From Bradyrhizobium sp. 200 (GTDB lineage: Bacteria; Pseudomonadota; Alphaproteobacteria; Rhizobiales; Xanthobacteraceae): a stretch of 64,000 nucleotides of DNA. The stretch lies in contig NZ_CP064689.1 in the NCBI RefSeq assembly GCF_023100945.1, positions 6,244,001 to 6,308,000 on the forward strand. The letters run 5' to 3'. Positions 18,195 to 26,531 of this stretch are shown piece by piece. Within the stretch, counting starts at the first letter, position 1. Every line of letters begins with the position of its first letter. The position numbers and the translations under genes are program-made. The notes beneath the pieces were generated by a model. The model was not told the origin of the DNA, made no database searches, and worked only from the letters and a program-made list of their open reading frames with translations.

Positions 18195-18413
18195 TCACTC
18201 CGCGTAAAACTTTCGTTGCGCCGTGCACGCACTAGACGCGGCAACGTTGAACGTGCTCGAGCACTCGTCCTCGTTCTCGCCGTCCGCCAGCACTGCGCCG
18301 CAGTGCCGGCAAAGCCGCGTCGAGAACGCCTGCGCCTTGCCACCGGTACGGCTCTGCTGATAGCGCGCCAGATCGATGACGTTACGCGGCGACATTATGA
18401 GTTTCTCAACCAT
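18195..18413 (-). CDS. Small conserved-looking protein with CxxC zinc-ribbon-like motif
   Basis: A 72-residue protein starting MVEKLIMSPRNVIDLARYQQ. It has a basic amphipathic N terminus and then CRHCGAVLADGENEDEC, three cysteines spaced like half a zinc ribbon, and further cysteines near the C terminus. I recall similar unannotated small proteins in bradyrhizobia but cannot name a family. The start at 18413 gives the most natural N terminus; an in-frame ATG at 18452 is possible. Function unknown. Confidence 0.6.
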   Translation of the reverse strand: MVEKLIMSPRNVIDLARYQQSRTGGKAQAFSTRLCRHCGAVLADGENEDECSSTFNVAASSACTAQRKFYAE

Positions 18414-18542
18414 GGGATCCTCGCGGCCTGAGAGACGCTTTATCGCAGACAAGTTTCGACCATTCGTTCAGTCCACCGCTCAAATTTTAGCGGTGGAATT
18501 GAGTCGATCTTCGCAGGTGTGGAAGCGCAGGGAACCACTGTC

Positions 18543-19520
18543 CTACAGCCACTTCTTCCACTTGAAGAGAAAGTATGGCAGCACCGCTGCCATGAGCATC
18601 ATGACGAGCGCCATCGGATAGCCGTGCGCCCATTCGAGTTCCGGCATCGCCTTGAAGTTCATGCCGTAGATCGAGGCGATCAACGTCGGCGGCATCAGGA
18701 CGACGGCCATCACCGAGAACAGCTTGATGATGTTGTTCTGCTCGAGATTGACGACGCCGAGCATGGCGTCAAGCGTGAAGGTGATCTTGTTGGAGAGGTA
18801 GGACGCGTGGTCGGTCAGGGAACCGACGTCGCGCTGCATGGTCTTGAGCTGCTCGCGCATGTCCTTGGACCATTTGACGCCCTCCACCACTGCCGACAGG
18901 AAGGTGACGACACGGCCGATCGAAACCAGGCTCTCGCGGATCTTGGAGACCAGGTCCCCCTTGCGGCCGATCGCGATCAGGATCTGCGAGTACCGCTTGG
19001 CCTGGCCATGGCGCGCGCTTTCGGGCTCGAAGATGTCGTGGGAGACCTGATCGACCTCGGCACCCGCGCGCTCCAGAATGTCGGCGCAGCGGTCGATCAC
19101 GGCATCGAGCAGTTCCATCAGCACCATTTCGCCCGATATCCCCGGCAGGCAGGAGCGCGCCAGCTTGTGCTCCACCAAGGCAAACGGCTTCGGCTCGTCG
19201 TAGCGCACCGTCACCAGGCGATGGCCGGCGAGGATGAAGGTGACGGCCGTGGTCTTCGGCATGTCGGTATCGGATTGGCACATCAGCGTCGCGGTCATGT
19301 AGCGGGCACTGTTCTCGATATAGAGCCGGCTGGAAATCTCGATCTCCTGCATGTCTTCACGGGTCGGCACCGCGATCCCGGCCAGCCGCTCCACCGCACG
19401 GTCCTCCTCCATCGTCGGGTTCAACAGGTCGATCCAGACCGCACTATCCGGCAATGCCGCCGGGTCCGCGGCCGGGAACTTCTTCAGGGAGGATTCGGAG
19501 GGAACAAACACCGAAAACAT
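18543..19520 (-). CDS. corA: CorA-family magnesium/divalent cation transporter
   Basis: A 325-residue CorA protein. The large N-terminal cytoplasmic domain starts MFSVFVPSESSLKKF and contains WIDLLNPTMEED and EDMQEIEISSRLY. Two C-terminal membrane helices follow, the first ending in the hallmark YGMNF (in TLIASIYGMNFKAMPEL), the second being GYPMALVMMLMAAVLPYFLF, then a basic KWKKWL tail. ATG 19520 has GGAG at good spacing; the frame is open upstream through a dispersed repeat and is not coding there. Confidence 0.94.
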   Translation of the reverse strand: MFSVFVPSESSLKKFPAADPAALPDSAVWIDLLNPTMEEDRAVERLAGIAVPTREDMQEIEISSRLYIENSARYMTATLMCQSDTDMPKTTAVTFILAGHRLVTVRYDEPKPFALVEHKLARSCLPGISGEMVLMELLDAVIDRCADILERAGAEVDQVSHDIFEPESARHGQAKRYSQILIAIGRKGDLVSKIRESLVSIGRVVTFLSAVVEGVKWSKDMREQLKTMQRDVGSLTDHASYLSNKITFTLDAMLGVVNLEQNNIIKLFSVMAVVLMPPTLIASIYGMNFKAMPELEWAHGYPMALVMMLMAAVLPYFLFKWKKWL

Positions 19521-19552
19521 GAGCAACTCCGGAACAGGGCGGCAGTCTTTCG

Positions 19553-19604
19553 TCTTGCGCGTCTTCTTGACGCGAACCGGCAGGCTTTCGCTTGAAAACG
19601 TTAC
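19553..19604. repeat. Degenerate copy of 50-bp dispersed repeat, family E
   Basis: TTCTTGACGCGAACCGG ... TTTCGCTTGAAAACG corresponds to the better preserved copy at 42519-42570. It lies just upstream of the corA start. Confidence 0.7.
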
Positions 19605-19920
19605 GAGCACCAGCGGCACTAAACCCGATTCTGGCAAGCCCTTCATGACCTGCGCATTAACCGCCGATCCATATTTGTGGCGGCGAGGCGGCGCCCGCGC
19701 GGCCGCGATTTGGCCCTGGTGTCATCTCTGCCCGGAAATCAACCGGAACTCGCAAAATTTGCGGCACAAAAGCCACAGCCGCGCTTCCGCAGCGCCGAAG
19801 GGGCGCGCAAATGCTGGCATAAGCGCCGGTTTTTGCGGATAATGCGCTTAATGGAATCGTCGCGTTTTTGGTGCAACATTTGTTGCTGCGAAACGCCAGA
19901 CTTTCGATTGGAAGTGTACC
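19605..19920. other. Intergenic region between corA and the L,D-transpeptidase gene
   Basis: About 315 bp of divergent promoter region. It becomes AT-richer towards the + strand gene (TTTTTGCGGATAATGCGC, TTTTTGGTGCAACATTTG). I see no ORF or RNA gene and no clear operator. Confidence 0.45.
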
Positions 19921-20607
19921 ATGTCGTCGTTGAAAGTAATCCTGGGGCTGCTCGCCGCCGGCCTTGCATTGTCCGGTTGTATGCCGGCAACCACCTATCA
20001 GGCCGCTCCTGAAGCCACCCTCAAGCCGAACGACAAGGCCCAGCTCGCCAAGGCGCGCTACGCCGCGGTTAAGCCGGCAGAGCCGTTCCGCCGCGCCATC
20101 GTCGACTATCATCGCAAGGAACTGGCCGGCACCATCGTCGTCGATTCCGACAATCATTATCTCTATCTGGTCCAGGACGGCGGCAAGGCGATCCGCTACG
20201 GCGTTACCGTCGGCGAGGAAGCCCTCGCCTTCTCCGGCATCGCGCGCGTCGGCAACATGGCGGAATGGCCGAAATGGACGCCAACGGCCGACATTCACAA
20301 GCGCATCGAAGGCCTGCCGGCCTCGGTGCCGGGCGGCGTCGACAATCCGCTCGGCGCCCGCGCGCTCTACCTCTATCAGGGCAACAAGGACACGCTGTTC
20401 CGCATCCACGGCACCAACCAGCCGGAATATATCGGTGCCTCAATCTCGTCGGGCTGCATCCGCATGACCAACGAGGATGTCATCGATCTCTACAGCCGGG
20501 TGAAGCAGGGCACGGTGGTTGTCGTGCTCGAACCCAAGCAGGGCGACTCGCCGTACAATTCGAAGATGGCGCTGCAAGGCGGTAGCGGCGGCCCGATGCC
20601 CCAGTAG
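19921..20607 (+). CDS. L,D-transpeptidase (ErfK/YbiS family) lipoprotein
   Basis: L,D-transpeptidases crosslink peptidoglycan 3-3 or attach proteins to it. The 228-residue protein has a lipoprotein signal peptide (VILGLLAAGLALSGC, lipobox LSGC) and a YkuD domain: GTIVVDSDNHYLYLVQDGGKAIRYG, IHGTNQP with the conserved His, and the active-site SSGCIRMTNEDVIDLY with catalytic Cys. It is thus an outer- or inner-membrane-tethered periplasmic enzyme. A strong intrinsic terminator follows 37 bp after the stop. Confidence 0.94.
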   Translation: MSSLKVILGLLAAGLALSGCMPATTYQAAPEATLKPNDKAQLAKARYAAVKPAEPFRRAIVDYHRKELAGTIVVDSDNHYLYLVQDGGKAIRYGVTVGEEALAFSGIARVGNMAEWPKWTPTADIHKRIEGLPASVPGGVDNPLGARALYLYQGNKDTLFRIHGTNQPEYIGASISSGCIRMTNEDVIDLYSRVKQGTVVVVLEPKQGDSPYNSKMALQGGSGGPMPQ

Positions 20608-20638
20608 CCGACGCCGGTTACACCGCAGTCGAAGAAGA

Positions 20639-21808
20639 TCAGGAGCGCCGGTTTTGCCGGCGCTTTTTCTTTGCAGGCTTCTCCTCGCGCTGCGGCTCGG
20701 CCTCGTCAGGTTTTTCGGCGTTCGATTTTTCAGCGTCCGGCTCGGCATCCGACTTCGCATCAGGCTTTGCATCAGACTTGGCACCTGACTTCGCATCAGG
20801 CTTGGCGTCGTCCGGCTTGGCCGCGACCTCGCGCGGCGGCGCGCCCTCGGGCCGCCCGGCCGGCAATAGCGGCGCCGCCTGCGGCAGCGGATCCCACACG
20901 TCCCATTGGCAGATCCGGTAATTGTTGCGCCGTTCCATCAGATCGAGATGGATATGGTCCTCGTGGTACCAGTCCGAACCCGGGCCCAGCACGGTCGAGA
21001 ACCGCGTACAGGCGGAATGCAGCACCCTCTCGCGCAGCTCCCGCGGCACGGTGCGATCGGTCAGCGAGATCGAACGGCCATTGGCGAGCTTGAAAGCGCG
21101 AACGTCGAGCGCGTTGGCGCGGCCGTGCTCGGAGAGCTTGGCGCCGACGATGCGGTTGCGGCCGCGGCACTCGAACGAGTCGAAATTGTCGAGATCGGAG
21201 ACGGCGCTGCCGAGGCGCTCCGCCAGCGGCGCGATATCGTTGCGAATCCACTCGACGAGCGCAGACGCCATGGGACAGCGCAGGATCGCCGCCGGCTTCA
21301 CCGAAACCTTCCGCTTGTCCGGCAGCACGATCGCTTCCAGCCGCACCAGATCCTCGCCCCCGCAGCCGCCGGCGCCCTTGATGTCAGGGATGCTGGGCGC
21401 AATCGCGATGGCGTCGGTCAGCGCCAGCCGGCAGGCTGATGGCTGCGGCGTAGGCTGCGGTGCGGGCGCGGCTGGCTCGCCGGGCTTGCCGTTCGGGGGG
21501 GACGCCTGCTTCGCCTTGCCGGCCTGTTTCTCAGGTTCGGCAGACGGCGCCTCGGCCGGGCGCGGCTTCGGTAACGGCACCGGCAGCGGCACCGCCGCCC
21601 GGCGCGGCGCTGCTCGCGCACGCGGCGGTTGAAATGGCCTGAACAGGTCGTCCCACGGCGCAGCCCGCGACCGTTTCGCCGCCCAGGCCGGCTCGACTGG
21701 CATGCCAATCAGCATCGCCGCCGCGGCAACGGTAACCATTGCCGCGCCAATGCGGCCAAAGGCGCCATTAGCCCATTTTCGGCTTGCTTTCTGCGCGGTA
21801 AAGTTCAT
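20639..21808 (-). CDS. Extensin-like family exported protein with charged repetitive tail
   Basis: 389 residues. An N-terminal signal or anchor helix (IGAAMVTVAAAAMLIGMPVEPAWA) leads into a Pro/Ala-rich linker (about 60-125), then the extensin-like C-terminal domain of alphaproteobacteria: GCGGEDLVRLEAIVLPDKRK, AILRCPMASALVEW, NFDSFECRGRN, SEHGRANALDVRAF, and WYHEDHIHLDL, with the His/Asp set of the peptidase-like LAS fold. The last 80 residues are repeats of (D/E)AKPDAKSxA ending in a Lys/Arg cluster. Role is probably cell-wall remodelling; this is inferred. Its 3' end contains the opposing gene's terminator. Confidence 0.85.
   Translation of the reverse strand: MNFTAQKASRKWANGAFGRIGAAMVTVAAAAMLIGMPVEPAWAAKRSRAAPWDDLFRPFQPPRARAAPRRAAVPLPVPLPKPRPAEAPSAEPEKQAGKAKQASPPNGKPGEPAAPAPQPTPQPSACRLALTDAIAIAPSIPDIKGAGGCGGEDLVRLEAIVLPDKRKVSVKPAAILRCPMASALVEWIRNDIAPLAERLGSAVSDLDNFDSFECRGRNRIVGAKLSEHGRANALDVRAFKLANGRSISLTDRTVPRELRERVLHSACTRFSTVLGPGSDWYHEDHIHLDLMERRNNYRICQWDVWDPLPQAAPLLPAGRPEGAPPREVAAKPDDAKPDAKSGAKSDAKPDAKSDAEPDAEKSNAEKPDEAEPQREEKPAKKKRRQNRRS
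20644..20672 (+). terminator. Rho-independent terminator of the L,D-transpeptidase gene
   Basis: AGCGCCGG, a TTTTG loop and CCGGCGCT followed by TTTTTCTTT is a classic intrinsic terminator on the + strand. It lies inside the last codons of the convergent extensin-like gene, which therefore encodes a Lys/Arg-rich tail here. Confidence 0.85.
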
Positions 21809-21892
21809 CTCAATTCCATGAACTTAACCCCGATCCGCTCGTAACGTTCGCGGATCGTGCGGCAAACAACAAACCATCGGAGGGAAGTGCGT

Positions 21893-23521
21893 ATGCTCGG
21901 ATTGATGCAAGACTGGCCTTTGCTTTGCCATCGGATTATCGAACACGCGGCGAAGTATCACGGCACGCAAGAGGTCGTCACGCGGTCGGTCGAAGGTCCC
22001 ATTCATCGCACCAATTACGCCGAAATTCATGCGCGCGCCCTGAAAGTATCGCAACGGCTGGACCGCGACGGCATCAAGCTCGGTGACCGCGTCGCCACCA
22101 TCGCCTGGAATACCTGGCGCCATCTCGAAGCCTGGTACGGCATCATGGGAATCGGCGCGATCTGCCACACCGTCAATCCGCGGCTGTTCCCCGACCAGAT
22201 CGCCTGGATCGTCAACCACGCACAGGACCGCGTGGTGATGGTCGACATCACCTTCGTGCCGATCGTGGAAAAGATCGCCGCCAGCCTGCCGAGCGTCGAA
22301 CGCTACATCGTGCTGACCGACAAGGCGCACATGCCGCAGACCACGCTGAAGAACGCGGTCTCCTATGAGGACTGGATCGCGGAAGCCGACGGCAAATTCA
22401 AGTGGAAGGACTTTGACGAAAATACTGCGGCCGCGATGTGCTACACCTCGGGCACCACGGGCGATCCAAAGGGCGTGTTGTATTCGCACCGGTCCAACGT
22501 GCTGCACGGGCTGATGGCCAACAATGTCGACGCTCTCGGCACCAGCGCCGCCGAGACAATGCTGCCGGTGGTGCCGTTGTTCCACGCCAATAGCTGGGGC
22601 ATCGCGTTTTCCGCGCCGTCGATGGGCACCAAGCTCGTGATGCCGGGCGCCAAGCTCGACGGCGCTTCGGTCTATGAACTTCTCGACACCGAGAAGGTTA
22701 CGCACACCGCCGGCGTGCCGACGGTATGGCTGATGCTGCTCAACCACATGGCGGCGGGCAATCTGAAGCTGCCCCACCTGAAGAGTGTGGTGTGCGGCGG
22801 CTCGGCGATGCCGCGCTCGATGATCAAGTCGTTTGTCGACATGGGCATCCGCGTGCGCCACGCCTGGGGCATGACCGAGATGAGCCCGATCGGCACCGTG
22901 GCGGCGCTGAAGCCGCCGTTTGCCGAACTCACCGGCGAGGAGCGGCTCGACATCCTGCAGACCCAGGGTTATCCGCCGTTCGGCGTCGAAATGAAGATCA
23001 CCGACGATGCCGGCAAGGAGCTGCCGTGGGACGGCAAGACTTTCGGCCGCCTCAAGGTGGCCGGCCCTGCCGTCGCCAAGGCCTATTTCAAGGTCGATAC
23101 AGATATCCTCGACGACGAAGGCTTCTTCGACACCGGCGACGTCGCCACCATCGACGAGCACGGCTATATGCGGATCACCGACCGCTCCAAGGACGTCATC
23201 AAGTCCGGCGGCGAATGGATTTCGTCGATCGACCTGGAGAACCTCGCGGTCGGTCACCCCGCGGTCGCGGAAGCCGCCGTGATCGGCGTCTATCATCCCA
23301 AATGGGACGAGCGTCCGCTCCTGATCGTCCAGCTCAAGCAAGGCCAGCAGGCGACGCGCGAAGACATCCTGAAATTCATGGACGGCAAGATCGCCAAATG
23401 GTGGATGCCGGACGACGTCGCGTTCGTCGAAGGCATTCCGCACACCGCGACCGGCAAGATCCTGAAGACGGCGTTGCGCGAGCAGTTCAAGAGCTACCGC
23501 TTCCCAAACGCCGCGGCGTGA
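21893..23521 (+). CDS. Acyl-CoA synthetase (AMP-binding; DmdB/fatty-acyl-CoA ligase type)
   Basis: The protein activates a carboxylic acid to acyl-AMP and then acyl-CoA. The 542-residue sequence has YTSGTTGDPKGVLYSHRS (P-loop-like A3), PLFHANSWG, HAWGMTEMSPIGT (A5), GFFDTGDVATIDEHGYM (A7), RSKDVIKSGGEWISSIDLE (A8) and the catalytic Lys in TATGKILKTALRE (A10). This set resembles the medium/long-chain and 3-methylmercaptopropionate ligases common in bradyrhizobia; the substrate is uncertain. ATG 21893 has GGAGGGA at good spacing. It is divergent from the extensin-like gene. Confidence 0.9.
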   Translation: MLGLMQDWPLLCHRIIEHAAKYHGTQEVVTRSVEGPIHRTNYAEIHARALKVSQRLDRDGIKLGDRVATIAWNTWRHLEAWYGIMGIGAICHTVNPRLFPDQIAWIVNHAQDRVVMVDITFVPIVEKIAASLPSVERYIVLTDKAHMPQTTLKNAVSYEDWIAEADGKFKWKDFDENTAAAMCYTSGTTGDPKGVLYSHRSNVLHGLMANNVDALGTSAAETMLPVVPLFHANSWGIAFSAPSMGTKLVMPGAKLDGASVYELLDTEKVTHTAGVPTVWLMLLNHMAAGNLKLPHLKSVVCGGSAMPRSMIKSFVDMGIRVRHAWGMTEMSPIGTVAALKPPFAELTGEERLDILQTQGYPPFGVEMKITDDAGKELPWDGKTFGRLKVAGPAVAKAYFKVDTDILDDEGFFDTGDVATIDEHGYMRITDRSKDVIKSGGEWISSIDLENLAVGHPAVAEAAVIGVYHPKWDERPLLIVQLKQGQQATREDILKFMDGKIAKWWMPDDVAFVEGIPHTATGKILKTALREQFKSYRFPNAAA

Positions 23522-23566
23522 GCCGAAGCCGGCCTCGATTCAAAAAGGCCAGCTTCCTGCAAAAAA

Positions 23567-23596
23567 GCTAATCTCCGCACATTGTGCGGAGATTAG
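23567..23596 (-). terminator. Perfect 13-bp hairpin, terminator-like on the minus strand
   Basis: CTAATCTCCGCAC-att-GTGCGGAGATTAG is perfectly paired. On the minus strand it is followed by GCTTTTTT, the pattern of an intrinsic terminator; on the + strand only a weak T-rich stretch follows. It would end transcription coming from the decayed TAXI gene and stop readthrough into the ligase gene. Confidence 0.65.
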
Positions 23597-23921
23597 GATC
23601 TCTATTCCCCGCAAACGGGAAAATCGGACCGGCGCGGTGCGCGTCGGGGACGAGGCGGCGCGCCCATTTTACGTGCACCACCCCCGATCGGCAGCAAGCA
23701 GCCCTAGCGCCTGGCTCCCGATTGGCTTGCCTTCCAATTCAGGAATTGCTGGTGGAGCGCCGCGTCGTCGCCAGCGACGGATAATCCTTCCGTCTTGAGC
23801 TCGGACGGCAGATAATCGCCTTGCAGCGGCCCGCTATAGGGGATCGGGACGAAATGCAGGTTGCCCCTTCACTTGGCTTACGGCCCTGGACGGGCTTCCT
23901 GCACCGCTACGACCGCATCTA

Positions 23922-25039
23922 GTACCCGGAATCATAGCTGAGTGATACGTCGAGCTTTGAAGGGGCGCTGGCGGACTTTTTTCTTGGTCCAGACGAAGGG
24001 CTCAGCTTTGACGTTGTAGGCTTTGATATAGGCATCGATGTGCTGCTCGAGCTGTTTGAGGCTGGTGAATGAGGCGCCGCTCAAGGATTGCCCTTGTAAG
24101 ATCGAAAACCACACCTCGACCTGATTGAGCCAGGACGCGCTGGTGGGCGTGAAATGAAATTTCACATTGGGATGTGCCTCGAGCCATTCCTCGTTCTTCT
24201 TGTGGGTGCTGAGATTGTCGAGAATGACGTGAAGCTGGCGGTTCGGAAATGCTGCGGTCACGCGATCCATGAAGTCGAGAAACTCGACCCGGCGACGCCG
24301 TTTCGAATGCGTCGCAAGGATCTTCCCGGTGGCGACTTCCAGCGCCGCAAACAGCGTGGTCGTGCCGTGCCGCTTGTAGTCGTGGCTTTGCCCGGTCAGG
24401 GACCTGCCGTTGGGCAGCTTCAGATAGCCCTGCGCTCTTTCCAAGGCCTGGATCGAGGGCTTCTCGTCCACGCATAGCACGATGGCCTTCCTTGGCGGGG
24501 CGACATAGAGGCCAACCACGTCGGCGGCTTTGGCCGTAAACTGCGGGTCGTTGCTCTCGCACCAGGACTTGCGAGCGGCGAGATCGATCTTGTTGCTGCG
24601 CAAGAACCGCCAGACATATTGCACGTCGACATCGCCAAGTTCCCCAGCCAGCAGAGGCCCCGTCCAGCGCGCGTACCCGGCGGGAGGCGATTTATCGAGC
24701 AACTTCAAAATCCGCTTGTCGGTGACCTTCGTATAGATCGGCTGCTTGCCCGGCAGAGGCTTGCTTTGCAGACCTTCAAGACCATGATCCGCATAGCGAT
24801 GCCGCCAAAGGCTGACAATCCGTGGCTGGACCCCAACCTCCTTGGCGATCGATCGGGTGCTGCGACCGGCCGCTGCCAGCAGCACGATCCGTGCCCGCTT
24901 CAAATCGCGCTGCAACGTCACCGGTGAGCGGCAACGTTCCTCAAGCACCTTGCGATCTTTCCTCGAAAGGTGGACTTCTCTTGCTTCGGGTATCATCCCG
25001 ATGTTGAATCATGACTCACTTCCCAGGGAAAGTGGGTAC
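23922..25039 (-). mobile_element. IS630-family insertion sequence, complete
   Basis: The 1118-bp element begins GTACCC and ends GGGTAC and is flanked by TA on both sides (23920-23921 and 25040-25041). The restored target is CTAG, the known preference of IS630-type elements. Internal ends share GAATCAT-like motifs but the terminal inverted repeat is clean for only six bases. It carries one intact transposase gene. Confidence 0.85.
23932..24996 (-). CDS. IS630-family transposase
   Basis: 354 residues, uninterrupted. An N-terminal helix-turn-helix (RSTRSIAKEVGVQPRIVSLWRHRY) is followed by a DDE domain: CVDEKPSIQALER (first Asp), HVILDNLSTHK (second Asp), and WLNQVEVWFS (Glu). That is the Tc1/mariner-like IS630 layout. 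The intact catalytic triad and clean flanks suggest a recent, possibly active insertion. Confidence 0.95.
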   Translation of the reverse strand: MIPEAREVHLSRKDRKVLEERCRSPVTLQRDLKRARIVLLAAAGRSTRSIAKEVGVQPRIVSLWRHRYADHGLEGLQSKPLPGKQPIYTKVTDKRILKLLDKSPPAGYARWTGPLLAGELGDVDVQYVWRFLRSNKIDLAARKSWCESNDPQFTAKAADVVGLYVAPPRKAIVLCVDEKPSIQALERAQGYLKLPNGRSLTGQSHDYKRHGTTTLFAALEVATGKILATHSKRRRRVEFLDFMDRVTAAFPNRQLHVILDNLSTHKKNEEWLEAHPNVKFHFTPTSASWLNQVEVWFSILQGQSLSGASFTSLKQLEQHIDAYIKAYNVKAEPFVWTKKKVRQRPFKARRITQL

Positions 25040-25217
25040 TAGTTCGCCGTTCTTCAGCTTTTCATAGGCGACGCGCTGCTCGATGAAGGCGTAGACCGGC
25101 TTGATGAGAGCGCGACCGCGCAGCGAAACGCCACGCTGGTAACGTATCGCATCGTTATGGAAAAACTCCGGTACTCAAAGATACTTTGACGGGCGCGTGT
25201 GGCGCGCCGCGTCGAAA

Positions 25218-26531
25218 TCAGCGCGAGAGCGCCAGCGCGTCGAGCTTTCGCTGCGCGTCGGGTTCGCCCCATTCCTTGGCCCGCTGATACCAGAGGCGGG
25301 CCTGCGCGGCATCGGCCAGCGGACCGTCGGCGCCGATCTGCCTGAGCAGCACCGGGTCGTAGGTCGTGCCGACGAGCAGCGCCGCGCGCGCATCGCGTGC
25401 CTCGGCGCCGCGCAACAGCAAGAGCCGCGCCGACTGGACGTCGCCGCTGGCAAGCAGGTCCTGTCCGCGTTTGACCAGGGTAGCGATCTCCCTCGGATCG
25501 AGGCTGCGCACGACCTCCGCCTGCGGCGGCGGGACCGGCGCCGCGGGCGGCGTAGCCGCGGCCACGGTGACCGGGGGCGGTGCGGCAACCGGCGGCGGCG
25601 CGAGGACGACTGGCGGCGGCGCAACGGCGACCGGCGACGGCGCGGCGGCTCTTGGTGCCGCCGCGGCGCTTGGTACTGCCGCGGCGCTTGGCGCTGCAGA
25701 GACTCTTGGCGCTGCGGAAGCTCTTGGCGCTGCGGTGGCACCTGGCGCTGCCGCCCAGGTCAGCCGCGTGGAGGTGCCGGTGAGGGCCACGCCGTCACCG
25801 TCACGCAATTCCGCCGTCACCAGCATCTGGCCGGTGAAGCCATCGGGCGGAATCACCGAAACGCCGGAAATTTCCGTCGCCGGCACGCGCCACTCGTTGG
25901 AGCCGATGCGCTTGCCGGACGTCAGCCGGGCGCCGGCCGTCAGTCCGTTGATGGATACGAACGCGCCGGGCGGCGGAGCGCCGACGTGAATTCCGAGCGG
26001 CACCGGATCGTTGGCAAAGCCGCTGCCGTCCTGCACGGCCAGGGTCGCCGTACGCTTCGGTTGTGTCGGCTGCGGCGCCGGCAGCACCGACGATTTCACC
26101 GACTGCCAGATGGCCGCAAGCGACGCGGTGTCCTGGCCGGCGGGGCGTTGCGAAGCCGGAATGGCCATCACGAGAAGCGTTGCGATGCTCGCCGCAATCG
26201 CCACCGCGATCGAGAAACGAATGACCTGCTGAAGCAGTGCGCGCCGTCCCGACAGGTCGCGGAGCACGGAGGGCGCTTCGACCGGCGCCATGTCCCTCGC
26301 CTCCTGCATGGCCTGGGCAACGGCTTTGGTGAACATTTCGTCCTGGCGGCGTGGGGGCTTGCCGAATGGTTGCAAGGGCGGTCCTTCCGTCGTCAGCCGC
26401 GGACGCCACTCCTCCGTCTGGATGGGCATCTTGCCCGGCTGCTCGCTGCTCGTCCGTTCCCTCTGCTCGCGCGGCGCATAATATGCCGGATCGTTCGGGC
26501 CGACATATCCTTCGTGCTTTGCATCACTCAT
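25218..26531 (-). CDS. Membrane protein with Ala/Pro-rich linker and Sel1/TPR-like C terminus
   Basis: 437 residues. A cytoplasmic N-terminal part (about 1-100, charged and Pro-rich) leads to one membrane helix (LLQQVIRFSIAVAIAASIATLLVMAI). A periplasmic part follows: a beta-rich domain (NDPVPLGIHVGAPPPGAFVSI; VPATEISGVSVIPPDGFTGQ), a 100-residue Ala/Pro linker made of APxAAAAP-like units, and a C-terminal helical repeat of Sel1 style (LVKRGQDLLASGDVQSARLLL; AQARLWYQRAKEWGEPDAQRKL). Such architecture occurs in alphaproteobacterial envelope proteins of unknown role. ATG 26531 (MSDAKHEG) is preferred; ATG 26540 is possible. Confidence 0.7.
   Translation of the reverse strand: MSDAKHEGYVGPNDPAYYAPREQRERTSSEQPGKMPIQTEEWRPRLTTEGPPLQPFGKPPRRQDEMFTKAVAQAMQEARDMAPVEAPSVLRDLSGRRALLQQVIRFSIAVAIAASIATLLVMAIPASQRPAGQDTASLAAIWQSVKSSVLPAPQPTQPKRTATLAVQDGSGFANDPVPLGIHVGAPPPGAFVSINGLTAGARLTSGKRIGSNEWRVPATEISGVSVIPPDGFTGQMLVTAELRDGDGVALTGTSTRLTWAAAPGATAAPRASAAPRVSAAPSAAAVPSAAAAPRAAAPSPVAVAPPPVVLAPPPVAAPPPVTVAAATPPAAPVPPPQAEVVRSLDPREIATLVKRGQDLLASGDVQSARLLLLRGAEARDARAALLVGTTYDPVLLRQIGADGPLADAAQARLWYQRAKEWGEPDAQRKLDALALSR
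25655..25750. repeat. Tandem ~18-bp repeats inside the Ala/Pro linker
   Basis: Units like CTTGGCGCTGCGGAAGCT recur about five times, coding for ASAAPRxSAAP. Such coding repeats tend to vary in copy number between strains. Confidence 0.7.

Larger units (their letters stand above)
23704..25174 (-). pseudogene. Relic of a TRAP-TAXI substrate-binding protein gene, split by IS630 and frameshifted
   Basis: Removing the IS and one TA copy joins, on the minus strand, a continuous frame ending AYEKLKNGELDAVVAVQEARPGP (stop at 23878), where GELDAVVAV matches the TAXI pattern. A shifted frame then reads LHFVPIPYSGPLQGDYLPSEL and ends FLNWKASQSGARR at 23704, which fits the C-terminal LxPIP...YLP block of TAXI binding proteins. 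An in-frame stop (25175-25177) blocks the upstream side. So only the C-terminal part remains, with a frameshift as well as the insertion. Family assignment rests on short motifs. Confidence 0.6.

Noticed and set aside
21824..23443. 539-codon minus-strand frame across the acyl-CoA ligase
   Set aside because: Antisense of a clear ligase gene, with low-complexity His/Arg/Asp composition typical of shadow frames.
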